Shown here piece by piece: positions 35,799-44,221 of a stretch of DNA of 64,000 nt; positions within the stretch are counted from its first letter, which is position 1, and every line of letters starts with the position of its first letter. The notes beneath the pieces are model-generated. The model had not been told where the DNA came from, did no database searches, and saw only the letters and a list, made by a program, of their open reading frames with translations. The stretch comes from Agrococcus jenensis (GTDB lineage: Bacteria > Actinomycetota > Actinomycetes > Actinomycetales > Microbacteriaceae), in contig NZ_RKHJ01000001.1 of assembly GCF_003752465.1 (NCBI RefSeq), positions 248,001 to 312,000 of the forward strand, written 5' to 3'. Position numbers and translations under genes: made by a program.

Positions 35799-37886
35799 CT
35801 ACGTGGACTGCTGCGTTGCGATGCTGCCGGTGCGGTCGGCGAGCGACGCGTCGAGCTCCATGTCAACCGCCGCCTGCTCGAACTGCGCGTTGAGCAGCCG
35901 CCAGTAGGCGCCGCGCTCGGCGACGAGCCGCTCGTGCGAGCCCTGCTCGACGATGCGCCCCTGCTCCATCACCAGGATGAGGTCGGCGTCGCGGATGGTC
36001 GACAGCCGGTGGGCGATCACGAACGACGTGCGGTCGGTGCGGAGCGCCGCCATCGCGTGCTGCAGCAGCAGCTCGGTGCGGGTGTCGACCGACGACGTCG
36101 CCTCGTCGAGGATCAGCACGCTCGGCTGGGCTAGGAACGCCCGCGCGATCGTGACGAGCTGCTTCTCGCCCGCCGACAGGTTCGACGCGTCCTCGTCGAT
36201 CACGGTGTCGTAGCCGTCGGGCAGCGCGTGCACGAAGCGGTCGACGTAGGTCGCCTGCGCCGCCTCGAGGATCTCCTCCTCGGTCGCGTCGGGCCTGCCG
36301 TAGGCGATGTTCTCGCGGATCGTGCCGCCGAAGAGCCACGTGTCCTGCAGCACCATGCCGGTCTGCGACCGCAGCGCATCCCGCGTCATCGTCGCGGTGT
36401 CGACGCCGTCGAGCGTGATGCGCCCGCCGTCGATCTCGTAGAAGCGCATGAGCAGGTTGACGAGCGTGGTCTTGCCCGCGCCGGTCGGTCCGACGATCGC
36501 GACGGTCTGCCCGGGCTCCACCTCGAGCGAGAGGTCGTCGATGAGCGGCTTCTCTGGCGAGTACGCGAAGCGCACGTGCTCGAAGGTGACGCGGCCGGAG
36601 CTCGCCGCGGCCGTCGTGCCGTGCGCGTCGGACGCCTCCTCGTCCGCGTCGAGCAGCTCGAAGACGCGCTCGGCGCTCGCGACGCCCGACTGCACCATCG
36701 TCACGGTCTGGCCGATCTGGCCGAGGTTCTGCGAGAACTGCTGCGAGTACTGGATGAAGGCCTGCACGTCGCCGACCAGGATCTGTCCCGCGGCCACGAA
36801 GAGGCCGCCGGCGACGGCGACGAGGACGTAGCCGATGTTGCCGACGAAGGTCATGAGCGGGAAGACGAGGCCGGAGAGGAACTGCGCCTTGAACGACGCC
36901 TGGTAGACGCCGTCGTTCTCGGTCGCGAAGCGCGCGCGCACGGCCTCCTCGCGGCCGAACACCTTGACGAGGGCGTGGCCGGTGAAGGCCTCCTCGACGA
37001 TCGCGTTGACGCGGCCGGTGCGGCGCCACTGCTCCTTGAAGAGCCCCTGCGCCGGGCCCATGACGGCGCCGAGGATGACTCCCGTGAGCGGCACCGCGAT
37101 GAGCGCGACGAGGGCGAGCCAGACGTTGATCGTGAGCATCATGACGAGCACGCCGACGACGGTCAGCAGGCCGGTGACGATCTGCGACATCGTCTGCGAG
37201 AGCGTCTGTCCGACGTTGTCGAGGTCGTTCGTGACGCGCGAGAGCAGCTCGCCGCGCTGCGTGCGGTCGTAGTACGACAGCGGCAGCCGGTGGATCTTCT
37301 CCTCGACGTCGCGGCGCAGCCCCTGCACCGTGCGCTGCACGACGCGGTTGACGACGTAGCCCTGCAGCCACTGGAACACGGCGCCCACGAGGTAGATCGC
37401 GAGCACGACGAGCAGGATGCCGCCGAGGGCGTCGAAGTCGATGCCCTGGCCCGGGTTCAGCCCCTCCATGCGCTCGATCATGTTGGCGAACTCGTCCTGG
37501 CCGCTCTGGCGCAGGCCCGCGACGACCTGCTCCTGGCTCGCGCCGGCCGGCAGGTTCCGCTGCACGAGCCCCTGCACGATGATGTTCGTCGCCTGGCCGA
37601 GGATCTTCGGCCCGAGCACGACGAGCACGACGCCGATCGCGCCGAGCGCGAAGACGAGCGCGAGCAGCCAGCGGTAGGGGTGCATGAGGCCGAGCAGCCG
37701 CTTGGCGGATGCGCCGAACGACTTGGCCTTGCCGGGCGGCGGCTCCCAGTCCCCGGCGCCGAGGCGCGCGGCCTCGGCCTGCTCGGCCTCGATCCGCTCC
37801 TCCTCGGTGAGCTCGGGCTCGGGCTTCGCCGAGCGCGCCCTGCGCGCCTCGAGGCGCTGCTCCCTCGTGAGCTTCTCGCGTGCCAT
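35799..37886 (-). CDS. Heterodimeric ABC exporter, subunit with intact catalytic glutamate
   Basis: The 695-aa half-transporter has a charged N-terminal extension (about 1-60), six membrane segments (about 68-390) and an NBD with Walker A GPTGAGKTT, Q-loop LQDTWLF, signature NLSAGEKQ, Walker B VLILDEATSSVD (Glu present) and switch His in VIAHRLST. It pairs with the subunit encoded 1 bp upstream. Exporters of this class pump drugs, lipids or peptides. The TetR gene upstream suggests induction by a ligand. The substrate is unknown. Confidence 0.9.
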   Translation of the reverse strand: MAREKLTREQRLEARRARSAKPEPELTEEERIEAEQAEAARLGAGDWEPPPGKAKSFGASAKRLLGLMHPYRWLLALVFALGAIGVVLVVLGPKILGQATNIIVQGLVQRNLPAGASQEQVVAGLRQSGQDEFANMIERMEGLNPGQGIDFDALGGILLVVLAIYLVGAVFQWLQGYVVNRVVQRTVQGLRRDVEEKIHRLPLSYYDRTQRGELLSRVTNDLDNVGQTLSQTMSQIVTGLLTVVGVLVMMLTINVWLALVALIAVPLTGVILGAVMGPAQGLFKEQWRRTGRVNAIVEEAFTGHALVKVFGREEAVRARFATENDGVYQASFKAQFLSGLVFPLMTFVGNIGYVLVAVAGGLFVAAGQILVGDVQAFIQYSQQFSQNLGQIGQTVTMVQSGVASAERVFELLDADEEASDAHGTTAAASSGRVTFEHVRFAYSPEKPLIDDLSLEVEPGQTVAIVGPTGAGKTTLVNLLMRFYEIDGGRITLDGVDTATMTRDALRSQTGMVLQDTWLFGGTIRENIAYGRPDATEEEILEAAQATYVDRFVHALPDGYDTVIDEDASNLSAGEKQLVTIARAFLAQPSVLILDEATSSVDTRTELLLQHAMAALRTDRTSFVIAHRLSTIRDADLILVMEQGRIVEQGSHERLVAERGAYWRLLNAQFEQAAVDMELDASLADRTGSIATQQST

Positions 37887-37887
37887 C

Positions 37888-39612
37888 TCAGGCCTCCACT
37901 GCCATCTGCGATTCGACGATCTCGCGGTAGGTGTCGCTGCGCTCCAGCAGCTCGTCGTGCGTGCCCGTGCCGACCACCCGGCCGGCCTCGAGCACCACGA
38001 TGCGGTCGGCGTCGACGATCGTCGACACGCGCTGGGCGACCACGATCTGGGTCGTCGACCCGACGGCCTCGCGGAGCGCCGCCCGGAGCCGCGCATCCGT
38101 CGTCAGGTCGAGCGCCGAGAACGAGTCGTCGAAGACGAGCACGTCGGGCTCGGCGACGAGCGCCCGCGCGATCGAGAGTCGCTGCCGCTGCCCGCCGGAG
38201 ACGTTCGTGCCGCCCTGCGAGATGCGCGACTCGAGCTGCCGGTCCATCTGCTGCACGAAGCCCGCGGCCTGCGCGATCTCGAGCGCCCGCCAGAGCTGCT
38301 CGTCGGTCGCGTCCTCGTTGCCGTAGCGGAGGTTCGACGCGACGGTGCCGGCGAAGAGGTAGGGCCGCTGCGGCACGATCGCGATGCCGCGCCAGAGCGT
38401 CTCGGCGTCGACGTCCTTGACGTCGGCGCCGCCGACGAGCACCTGCCCGCCCGTGGCGTCGAAGAGCCGCGGGATGAGGTTCACGAGCGTCGTCTTGCCC
38501 GAGCCGGTCGAGCCGATGATCGCGACCGTCTCGCCCGGCGCCGCGCGCAGCGAGACGCCGTCGAGCACCGGGGTGTCGGCGCCCGGGTAGTGGAAGTGCA
38601 CGTCGCGCAGCTCGACCGTGCCGGGCGTCGGCATCCGGTCGCCGACCGCGACGCGCGCGATCGACGGCTCGGTGTCGAGCACCTCGCCGATCCGCTTCGC
38701 GGAGACCGCGGCCCTCGGGATCATGATCGTCATGAAGGTCGCCATGAGCACGCCCATGAGGATCTGCATGAGGTACTGCAGGAAGGCCATCATCGTGCCG
38801 ATCTCGAGCTCGCCCGAGTCGACGAGGCCGGCGCCGAACCACAGCACCGAGACGCTCGAGACCTCGACGATGAGCATGATGATCGGGAACATCAGCACGA
38901 ACAGGTTGCCGGTGCGCAGCATCGCGTCGGTGACGCCGTCGTTCGCGACCGCGAACCGCTCCCGCTCGCGCCGCTCCTGCACGAAGGCGCGGATGACGCG
39001 GATGCCGGTGAGCTGCTCGCGCAGCACCTTGTTGATGCGGTCGATGCGCTCCTGCAGCTGGCGGAAGATCGGCACGAGCCGCGACACCAGGAAGCCCAGC
39101 ACGAGCAGCATGAGCGGCACGGCGACGGCGATGAGCCACGACAGCGTCGCGTCGGCGCGCACCGCCATGATGACGCCGCCGATCGCGAGCATCGGTGCCG
39201 ACAGCAGCATCGTGCACGACATGAGGATGAGCATCTGCACCTGCTGCACGTCGTTCGTGTTGCGGGTGATGAGGCTCGCGGCACCGAAGCGCTGCACGTC
39301 CTGCTCGCTGAAGTCGCCGACCTTGCCGAAGATGTCGGCGCGCAGGTCGCGGCCGGCGCGCATCGCGAGGCGGGCGCCGAAGAGGATCGCCAGGATGTTG
39401 GCGGCCACCTGGCCGAGGCTCAGCCCGAGCATGAGGAAGCCGAGCCGCCAGATGGTGTCGGTGTCGCCCCGCAGCACGCCCTCGTCGATGATGTCGGCGT
39501 TGATGGTGGGCAGCATGAGGGACAGCACCGACTGCGCGAACTGGAACAGCACGACGAGCAGGAGCGCGGGCCACGAGGGCTTCACGTAGCGGACGATGAG
39601 CTTCCAGAGCAT
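37888..39612 (-). CDS. Heterodimeric ABC exporter, subunit with degenerate nucleotide site
   Basis: The 574-aa half-transporter has six membrane segments and an NBD with Walker A GSTGSGKTT, signature NVSGGQRQR and Walker B VLVFDDSFSALD, where Asp replaces the catalytic Glu; the switch position reads VVAQRVST with Gln for His. This is the known asymmetric pattern of TM287/288-type exporters: its canonical signature completes the partner's active site. It starts 2 nt after the tetR stop. Confidence 0.9.
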   Translation of the reverse strand: MLWKLIVRYVKPSWPALLLVVLFQFAQSVLSLMLPTINADIIDEGVLRGDTDTIWRLGFLMLGLSLGQVAANILAILFGARLAMRAGRDLRADIFGKVGDFSEQDVQRFGAASLITRNTNDVQQVQMLILMSCTMLLSAPMLAIGGVIMAVRADATLSWLIAVAVPLMLLVLGFLVSRLVPIFRQLQERIDRINKVLREQLTGIRVIRAFVQERRERERFAVANDGVTDAMLRTGNLFVLMFPIIMLIVEVSSVSVLWFGAGLVDSGELEIGTMMAFLQYLMQILMGVLMATFMTIMIPRAAVSAKRIGEVLDTEPSIARVAVGDRMPTPGTVELRDVHFHYPGADTPVLDGVSLRAAPGETVAIIGSTGSGKTTLVNLIPRLFDATGGQVLVGGADVKDVDAETLWRGIAIVPQRPYLFAGTVASNLRYGNEDATDEQLWRALEIAQAAGFVQQMDRQLESRISQGGTNVSGGQRQRLSIARALVAEPDVLVFDDSFSALDLTTDARLRAALREAVGSTTQIVVAQRVSTIVDADRIVVLEAGRVVGTGTHDELLERSDTYREIVESQMAVEA

Positions 39613-39614
39613 GG

Positions 39615-40247
39615 TCAGACCTTCTGAGCCTCGGGAGCGGATGCCGCGACTGCGGCGGAGGGATGACCGGCGGGATCGGCCGGCCCGGCGTCGGTGCGCG
39701 CGATGCCGTGCAGGAGCACCTGCAGGATGTCATCGACCGATGACACGGCGTCCTGCTCGCCCCAGTTCGAGGCGGCCGCCCACGCGAGCGTGCGGACCAC
39801 CTCCGCCGCCACCACCGGCGGCACGCGGAGGTCGTCGCGGAAGGGCACGAAGCGCTCCGCCAGCCGGTGCTTCGACGCCTCGAAGTCGGCCCGCGCCGCG
39901 CCGGCCGCGCGCTGCCCGATGGGCCCGAGCACCATGATGAGCCGGAAGATGAAGCCCATCCGGTCGACGAGCACCCGCAGGGTCCACGTGACCACCTCCT
40001 CGAGCGAGTCGAGGCCGAGCACGCCGACCTCCCCGGACTCGTCGATCGAGAGGTGATGCTCGGCGAGCGCGAGCAGCAGCGACTCCTTGTCGCCGAACGC
40101 CTTGAAGAGCGTGCCCTCCGCGACGCCGGCCGCGTCGGCGAGCTGGCGCGTGGTGATCGCGAGCCCGTGCTCGAGCACGGCGGGCGTCACCGCCTCGATG
40201 ATCTGCGCGCGGCGGTCGTCGCCGCTGAGGCGTGGGATCGGGGTCAC
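39615..40247 (-). CDS. TetR family repressor of the adjacent ABC exporter
   Basis: 210 aa. The HTH region (about 13-58) has RRAQIIEAVTPAVLEHG, TTRQLADAAGVAEGTLFKAFGDKESLL, typical TetR. The variable C-terminal domain would bind an exporter substrate. It is first in the operon with both ABC genes (2-nt and 1-nt gaps) and has an 18-bp palindrome directly upstream of its -10 box, so it most likely represses its own operon. Confidence 0.9.
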   Translation of the reverse strand: MTPIPRLSGDDRRAQIIEAVTPAVLEHGLAITTRQLADAAGVAEGTLFKAFGDKESLLLALAEHHLSIDESGEVGVLGLDSLEEVVTWTLRVLVDRMGFIFRLIMVLGPIGQRAAGAARADFEASKHRLAERFVPFRDDLRVPPVVAAEVVRTLAWAAASNWGEQDAVSSVDDILQVLLHGIARTDAGPADPAGHPSAAVAASAPEAQKV

Positions 40248-40253
40248 GCGACG

Positions 40254-40259
40254 ATGCTA
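40254..40259 (-). promoter_or_regulatory. -10 box TAGCAT, leaderless tetR
   Basis: TAGCAT, 6 nt, then GTG 40247; no Shine-Dalgarno. The palindrome at 40262-40279 begins 2 nt upstream of the box. Confidence 0.55.
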
Positions 40260-40261
40260 GT

Positions 40262-40279
40262 TGAGTGAGTGCTCACTCA
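40262..40279. promoter_or_regulatory. TetR operator palindrome
   Basis: TGAGTGAG-TG-CTCACTCA: perfect 8-bp arms with a 2-nt centre, lying in the -10/-35 spacer of the tetR-ABC promoter. Position and symmetry fit a TetR dimer site. Confidence 0.75.
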
Positions 40280-40310
40280 CCAGGGTTACAGGGCGCGGCG
40301 TGTCGCCCGG

Positions 40311-41129
40311 TCACGCCTCCGGGCGCCGCCGGCGGCCACGGTCGCCGCGCTGCCAGGCCTCGGCCGAGCGGGCGATCGCGCTCTGCGCGGTGTCGAGCAG
40401 CTCCTGCGCGAGCGTCGCCCAGTCGGTGCGGTCACCGATGCTCGGCTGCCAGTCGCCGGAGCCGCGGCGCGCCGCGTGCTCGGCCGCCTCGAACGCGTGC
40501 GTCGCGCGCCGCACCGCGTCGCGGTAGGTCGCGAAGTCACCGGGCGCCATGCGGGCGTCGACGCTCGCGGGCCGCAGCTCGAGCGCGAGCCGCTGCTCGC
40601 GCAGGAACTCCTGCAGCGCCGGGGACGAGGCATCGCTCATCACCGGGTAGTCGATCGCCTTCGCGGGGTCGGTCTCGTAGGCGATCCAGCGCGCCGTGAG
40701 GCGGTCATGCTCGGCGCGCAGCCGCGCGAGCGGCATGGCCTCGAGCGGTGCGCGGCTCGCGGGCAGGGTCGCGCGCGCGGCCTGCACCGACGCGCGCCTC
40801 GCCTTGAGCTCCGCGACCGCGACCTTCACGCCGCGCTCGGCCGCCTGCACGCGCCGCTTGGCCTCGAGCACCGCGCCGAGCCCGACGCGGGCAGCGGCCT
40901 GCTCTGCCTGCGTACGCAGCAGCTCGGCGCGCGCGACCTTGAGGTCCGCGCGCGAGCGGGTGACGGCATCCTGCGCCCGCCGGGCGTCGTGCACGGCCGC
41001 ATGCAGCTCGAGCCGGCGGCCGACCGGTCGGCCGCGCCGCACGCCGACCACGCCGAGCGCGCCCGCACCCGCGCCTGCCGGTGCGATCCACCACCACTCG
41101 GCGACGAGCGCGAGCACCACGGGGTTCAC
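40311..41129 (-). CDS. Predicted membrane-anchored coiled-coil protein, function unknown
   Basis: 272 aa. One N-terminal membrane segment (about 3-30, WWWIAPAGAGAGALGVVGV) is followed by a long Ala/Arg-rich helical region (about 40-150) predicted as coiled coil and a C-terminal domain ending in a basic tail. No catalytic motif is recognised. GTG 41129 is supported by TAGCAT ending 6 nt upstream (leaderless). It is divergent from the carboxylase alpha gene and may share its control region. Confidence 0.55.
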   Translation of the reverse strand: MNPVVLALVAEWWWIAPAGAGAGALGVVGVRRGRPVGRRLELHAAVHDARRAQDAVTRSRADLKVARAELLRTQAEQAAARVGLGAVLEAKRRVQAAERGVKVAVAELKARRASVQAARATLPASRAPLEAMPLARLRAEHDRLTARWIAYETDPAKAIDYPVMSDASSPALQEFLREQRLALELRPASVDARMAPGDFATYRDAVRRATHAFEAAEHAARRGSGDWQPSIGDRTDWATLAQELLDTAQSAIARSAEAWQRGDRGRRRRPEA

Positions 41130-41135
41130 GGGTCC

Positions 41136-41141
41136 ATGCTA
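41136..41141 (-). promoter_or_regulatory. -10 box TAGCAT, leaderless 40311-41129 gene
   Basis: TAGCAT, 6 nt, then GTG 41129; no ribosome-binding site. Confidence 0.5.
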
Positions 41142-41188
41142 GGTGCGGCGTCCCACCCCGCACAGGGAGCGGCATCGATCGGCCCGCG

Positions 41189-41218
41189 GCTGTGGGAAAC
41201 CGCAAGCGAACCGGGCAT
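41189..41218. promoter_or_regulatory. Candidate operator shared by the two acyl-CoA carboxylase genes, copy 2
   Basis: Starts GCTGTGGGA, has the imperfect palindrome TGTGG-GAAA-CCGCA and ends CCGGGCAT, matching 24863-24890 with a 2-nt longer middle. It lies 55 nt before ATG 41274. Confidence 0.5.
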
Positions 41219-41259
41219 TCCTGTGTGCGGTGTGCACGCATCCGTCATGCATCGCCGCC

Positions 41260-41265
41260 TAGGCT
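41260..41265 (+). promoter_or_regulatory. -10 box TAGGCT, leaderless carboxylase alpha gene
   Basis: TAGGCT, 8 nt, then ATG 41274. The in-frame GTG at 41268 is only 2 nt after the box and is unlikely to be used. Confidence 0.55.
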
Positions 41266-41273
41266 GAGTGACC

Positions 41274-43040
41274 ATGCCCCGCATCACCAAGGTCCTCATC
41301 GCCAACCGCGGCGAGATCGCCGTCCGCATCATCCGCGCCGCGCGCGACGCGGGCATCGGCTCGGTCGCGGTCTACGCCGAGCCCGACCGCGACGCGCAGC
41401 ACGTGCACCTCGCCGACGAGGCCTACTCGCTGACGGGTTCGACGAGCGCCGAGAGCTACCTGGTGATCGACAAGATCCTCTCGGTCGCGCGCCGCTCCGG
41501 CGCGGACGCCGTGCACCCCGGCTACGGCTTCCTGGCGGAGAACGCCGACTTCGCCCGCGCGTGCATCGACGCGGGCCTCATCTGGATCGGCCCGAGCCCG
41601 ACCGCGATCGAGCAGCTGGGCGACAAGGTCTCGGCGCGCCGCATCGCGGAGTCGGTCGGCGCCCCGCTTGCGCCGGGCACGATCAACCCGGTCTCGGGCG
41701 CCGACGAGGTGCTCGAGTTCGTCGACCAGCACGGCCTGCCGGTCGCCATCAAGGCGGCCTTCGGCGGCGGCGGTCGCGGCCTGAAGGTCGCCCGCACGCG
41801 CGAGGAGGTCGCGCAGCAGTTCGACTCCGCGACCCGCGAGGCCGTGGCCGCGTTCGGCCGCGGCGAGTGCTTCGTCGAGAAGTACCTCGACAAGCCGCGG
41901 CACGTCGAGACGCAGTGCCTCGCGGACGCGCACGGCAACGTCGTCGTCGTCTCGACCCGCGACTGCTCGCTGCAGCGCCGCCACCAGAAGCTCGTCGAGG
42001 AGGCGCCCGCGCCGTTCATCTCGGCCGAGCAGGACGCGGAGCTGCGCCGCGCCTCGAAGGAGATCCTGCGCGCCGCGTCCTACGTGGGCGCCGGCACCTG
42101 CGAGTTCCTCATCGGCGCCGACGGCACGATCTCCTTCCTCGAGGTGAACACCCGCCTGCAGGTCGAGCACCCGGTCTCCGAGGAGGTCACGGGCATCGAC
42201 CTCGTGCGCGAGCAGTTCCGCATCGCCGAGGGCGAGGCGCTGGGCTACGACGACCCGGAGATGCGCGGGCACTCGATCGAGTTCCGCATCAACGGCGAGG
42301 ACGCCGGCAGCGGCTTCATGCCCCAGCCGGGCCCCGTGCGCATCTTCCGCGCCCCGACCGGCCCCGGCATCCGCATCGACTCGGGCGTCGTCGCGGGCGA
42401 CGTGATCGGCGGCAACTTCGACTCGATGCTCGCGAAGCTCATCGTCACCGGCCGGGACCGCGCCGAGGCGCTCGAGCGCTCGCGCCGCGCGCTCGCCGAG
42501 TTCGAGGTCGAGGGGCTGCCGACCGTGCTGCCCTTCCACCGACGCATCGTCGACCACCCCGCGTTCGCGCCCGCCGACGGTGCGACCTTCTCGATCTACA
42601 CCTCGTGGATCGAGACCGAGTTCGAGAACGACATCCCGGCGTGGGGCGGCGAGCCGGGCGAGCTCGGCGGGCCCGAGCCGCGGCGCACCGTCGTCGTCGA
42701 GGCCGACGGCAAGCGGATCGCGGTCTCGATGCCGAAGCAGCTCTTCTCCGACACGAAGGACGCGAAGGGCCCCGCGCCCCGTCGCACGCGCGCCGCGCTC
42801 GCCGGCGGCGCCGGGTCGGGCTCGATCGTCTCGCCGATGCAGGCGACCGTCGTGAAGGCCGCCGTCGCCGCCGGCGACCGCGTCGTGGCCGGCGACCTGC
42901 TCGTGGTGCTCGAGGCGATGAAGATGGAGCAGCCGCTCTCCTCCCCCATCGACGGCGTCATCAGCGCGATCGACGCGCCGGTCGGCAAGACGGTGCCGTC
43001 GGGCCACCTGCTCGTCGCGATCACGCCCGACGCGGCCTAG
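41274..43040 (+). CDS. accA3: Acyl-CoA carboxylase alpha subunit: biotin carboxylase plus BCCP
   Basis: The 588-aa protein joins a biotin carboxylase (about 1-450: [65 protein letters not shown]) to a C-terminal biotinyl domain with EAMKMEQPL, the Lys biotinylated by BirA. It carboxylates biotin with ATP and bicarbonate for the beta subunits, including the one at 24915. It is the AccA3-type protein of actinobacteria. A palindromic element begins 24 nt after the stop. Confidence 0.95.
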   Translation: MPRITKVLIANRGEIAVRIIRAARDAGIGSVAVYAEPDRDAQHVHLADEAYSLTGSTSAESYLVIDKILSVARRSGADAVHPGYGFLAENADFARACIDAGLIWIGPSPTAIEQLGDKVSARRIAESVGAPLAPGTINPVSGADEVLEFVDQHGLPVAIKAAFGGGGRGLKVARTREEVAQQFDSATREAVAAFGRGECFVEKYLDKPRHVETQCLADAHGNVVVVSTRDCSLQRRHQKLVEEAPAPFISAEQDAELRRASKEILRAASYVGAGTCEFLIGADGTISFLEVNTRLQVEHPVSEEVTGIDLVREQFRIAEGEALGYDDPEMRGHSIEFRINGEDAGSGFMPQPGPVRIFRAPTGPGIRIDSGVVAGDVIGGNFDSMLAKLIVTGRDRAEALERSRRALAEFEVEGLPTVLPFHRRIVDHPAFAPADGATFSIYTSWIETEFENDIPAWGGEPGELGGPEPRRTVVVEADGKRIAVSMPKQLFSDTKDAKGPAPRRTRAALAGGAGSGSIVSPMQATVVKAAVAAGDRVVAGDLLVVLEAMKMEQPLSSPIDGVISAIDAPVGKTVPSGHLLVAITPDAA

Positions 43041-43064
43041 GCCGGCGCGGCGCGACTCGCTCTC

Positions 43065-43131
43065 GTTCTGCAGGCGATCCGCATCCCGCAAGGGACATGC
43101 TCCCCCGCCACCCCCGGATCGCCTGCACAAC
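43065..43131. repeat. 67-bp palindromic element, copy 1
   Basis: Outer arms 43065-43081 and 43115-43131 match as inverted repeats over 17 bp with one mismatch (core TGCAGGCGATCCG), with an inner GGGA/TCCC pair. About 52 of 67 positions are identical to copy 2 at 44134-44200. It lies between the accA3 stop and the stop of the DUF559 gene. Confidence 0.85.
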
Positions 43132-43167
43132 GATCGCGTCGACGATGTCGGCTGCGCGCGGAACGGC

Positions 43168-44031
43168 TCAGCGTCGCCGATGACGGTCCCGGCGCACGAA
43201 GTCGAGCACCGTCTCGAGGGTCCGCGGCCAGTGGTGCAGCACGTCCTCGGGGAGGAACCGCAGCACCGTGCCGCCGGCGCGCTGCAGCTCCCGGTCGATG
43301 CGACGATCGCGCGGGAAGTCCTGCACCCGGGTGTGGAACGCCCGCCCGTCGATCTCGACCCACAGCCGATCGCCGATGAGGAAGTCGCGCGGCCCGAGCC
43401 CGGGCACGTCGACCTGGGTGCGCACCGCGAGTCCCGCAGCGCGGAACCCGTGGCGGGCGATGCTCTCGAGGCCCGACCCGGCACCGGCGTCGAGTAGGGG
43501 GGCGAGCGCGCGCCCTCGCGCGCTCGCCTGCAGTCGCGCCACGAGCCAGCGGACGCTGCAGCGGCGCTCGTGCAGGCAGGCGTCGAGCACGGCGAGTGCG
43601 AGGGCGGGCGGTTGGCACTCCACCACGTGGAGCAGGATGTCGCCGAGCGGCTGCCGCGCGAGCTGCGGGGCTCGCGTCCGACCCCGCCAGTGCAGCGTCA
43701 CCGCGGGATCGGCCGTCGCCGCGGGCGCGCCCGGCACGCGCGGGTTGAGCCGAGAGCCGTTGCCCGGCACCGCGACGTGCAGCCGCCCGTCGTCGAGGGT
43801 CCAGATCCCCATCGCCCGGGTTGCCGAGATGCAGGTGAGCTGGCCGCGCATCCGCACGGCCTGGACCAGCTGCGCGTCGGCGTCCGGGACCGCGCACCAC
43901 GCCCTTCGGACGGCGATCAGCAGGCCTGCGCGCCGCGCGTCGAGCACATCCGCCCTCCCGAAGCCCCGGGAGCGCAGCTGCTCGAGCGACGCGACACCGC
44001 CCAGCGAGCGAACGACGCCATCGATCGACAT
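43168..44031 (-). CDS. AbiEi-like winged-helix plus DUF559 nuclease-fold protein
   Basis: 287 aa. The N-terminus (about 1-55) resembles the AbiEi antitoxin winged helix (GGVASLEQLRSRGFGRADVLDARRAGLL). The C-terminal DUF559 region (about 205-280) has FLIGDRLWVEIDGRAFH and a later RRIDRELQRAGGTVLRFLPEDV, the D/E-x-D/E core of Vsr-like PD-(D/E)xK endonucleases. No AbiEii toxin is adjacent. It is framed by two 67-bp palindromic elements. ATG 44031 is chosen by homology to the paralogue at 63018; no ribosome-binding site is seen. A role in nicking or repairing palindromic DNA is speculation. Confidence 0.7.
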   Translation of the reverse strand: MSIDGVVRSLGGVASLEQLRSRGFGRADVLDARRAGLLIAVRRAWCAVPDADAQLVQAVRMRGQLTCISATRAMGIWTLDDGRLHVAVPGNGSRLNPRVPGAPAATADPAVTLHWRGRTRAPQLARQPLGDILLHVVECQPPALALAVLDACLHERRCSVRWLVARLQASARGRALAPLLDAGAGSGLESIARHGFRAAGLAVRTQVDVPGLGPRDFLIGDRLWVEIDGRAFHTRVQDFPRDRRIDRELQRAGGTVLRFLPEDVLHHWPRTLETVLDFVRRDRHRRR

Positions 44032-44081
44032 GGCCGCATGGTGCCGTCGCCGCTCGCCGCACCGTCGAGCACATCGGTCCC

Positions 44082-44088
44082 GCTGTGG
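44082..44088 (-). promoter_or_regulatory. CCACAGC element upstream of the DUF559 gene, copy 1
   Basis: On the minus strand CCACAGC ends exactly 50 nt before ATG 44031; the same heptamer ends 50 nt before ATG 63018 of the paralogue. Confidence 0.35.
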
Positions 44089-44133
44089 ACGGACCCGCCC
44101 GTGTCCCACGGCCGACCGCCGGGCGCAACATCC

Positions 44134-44200
44134 GTTGTGCAGGCGATGCGCTGGCCACAAGGGAGCTGCTCCCTCGCGAGCGGCGAATCGCCTGCAAAAC
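44134..44200. repeat. 67-bp palindromic element, copy 2
   Basis: Outer arms 44134-44147 and 44187-44200 pair over 14 bp with one mismatch (core TGCAGGCGAT) around an inner perfect hairpin GGGAG-ctg-CTCCC. Same length and layout as copy 1 at 43065-43131. It begins 21 nt after the sigma-factor stop and 103 nt before the DUF559 start. Confidence 0.85.
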
Positions 44201-44221
44201 GTACAGCGCGGTCGATGCGTG

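Noticed and set aside
43168..44031. Type IV toxin-antitoxin pair
   Set aside because: The AbiEi-like N-terminus suggested it, but no AbiEii nucleotidyltransferase toxin lies beside this gene or its paralogue at 63018.
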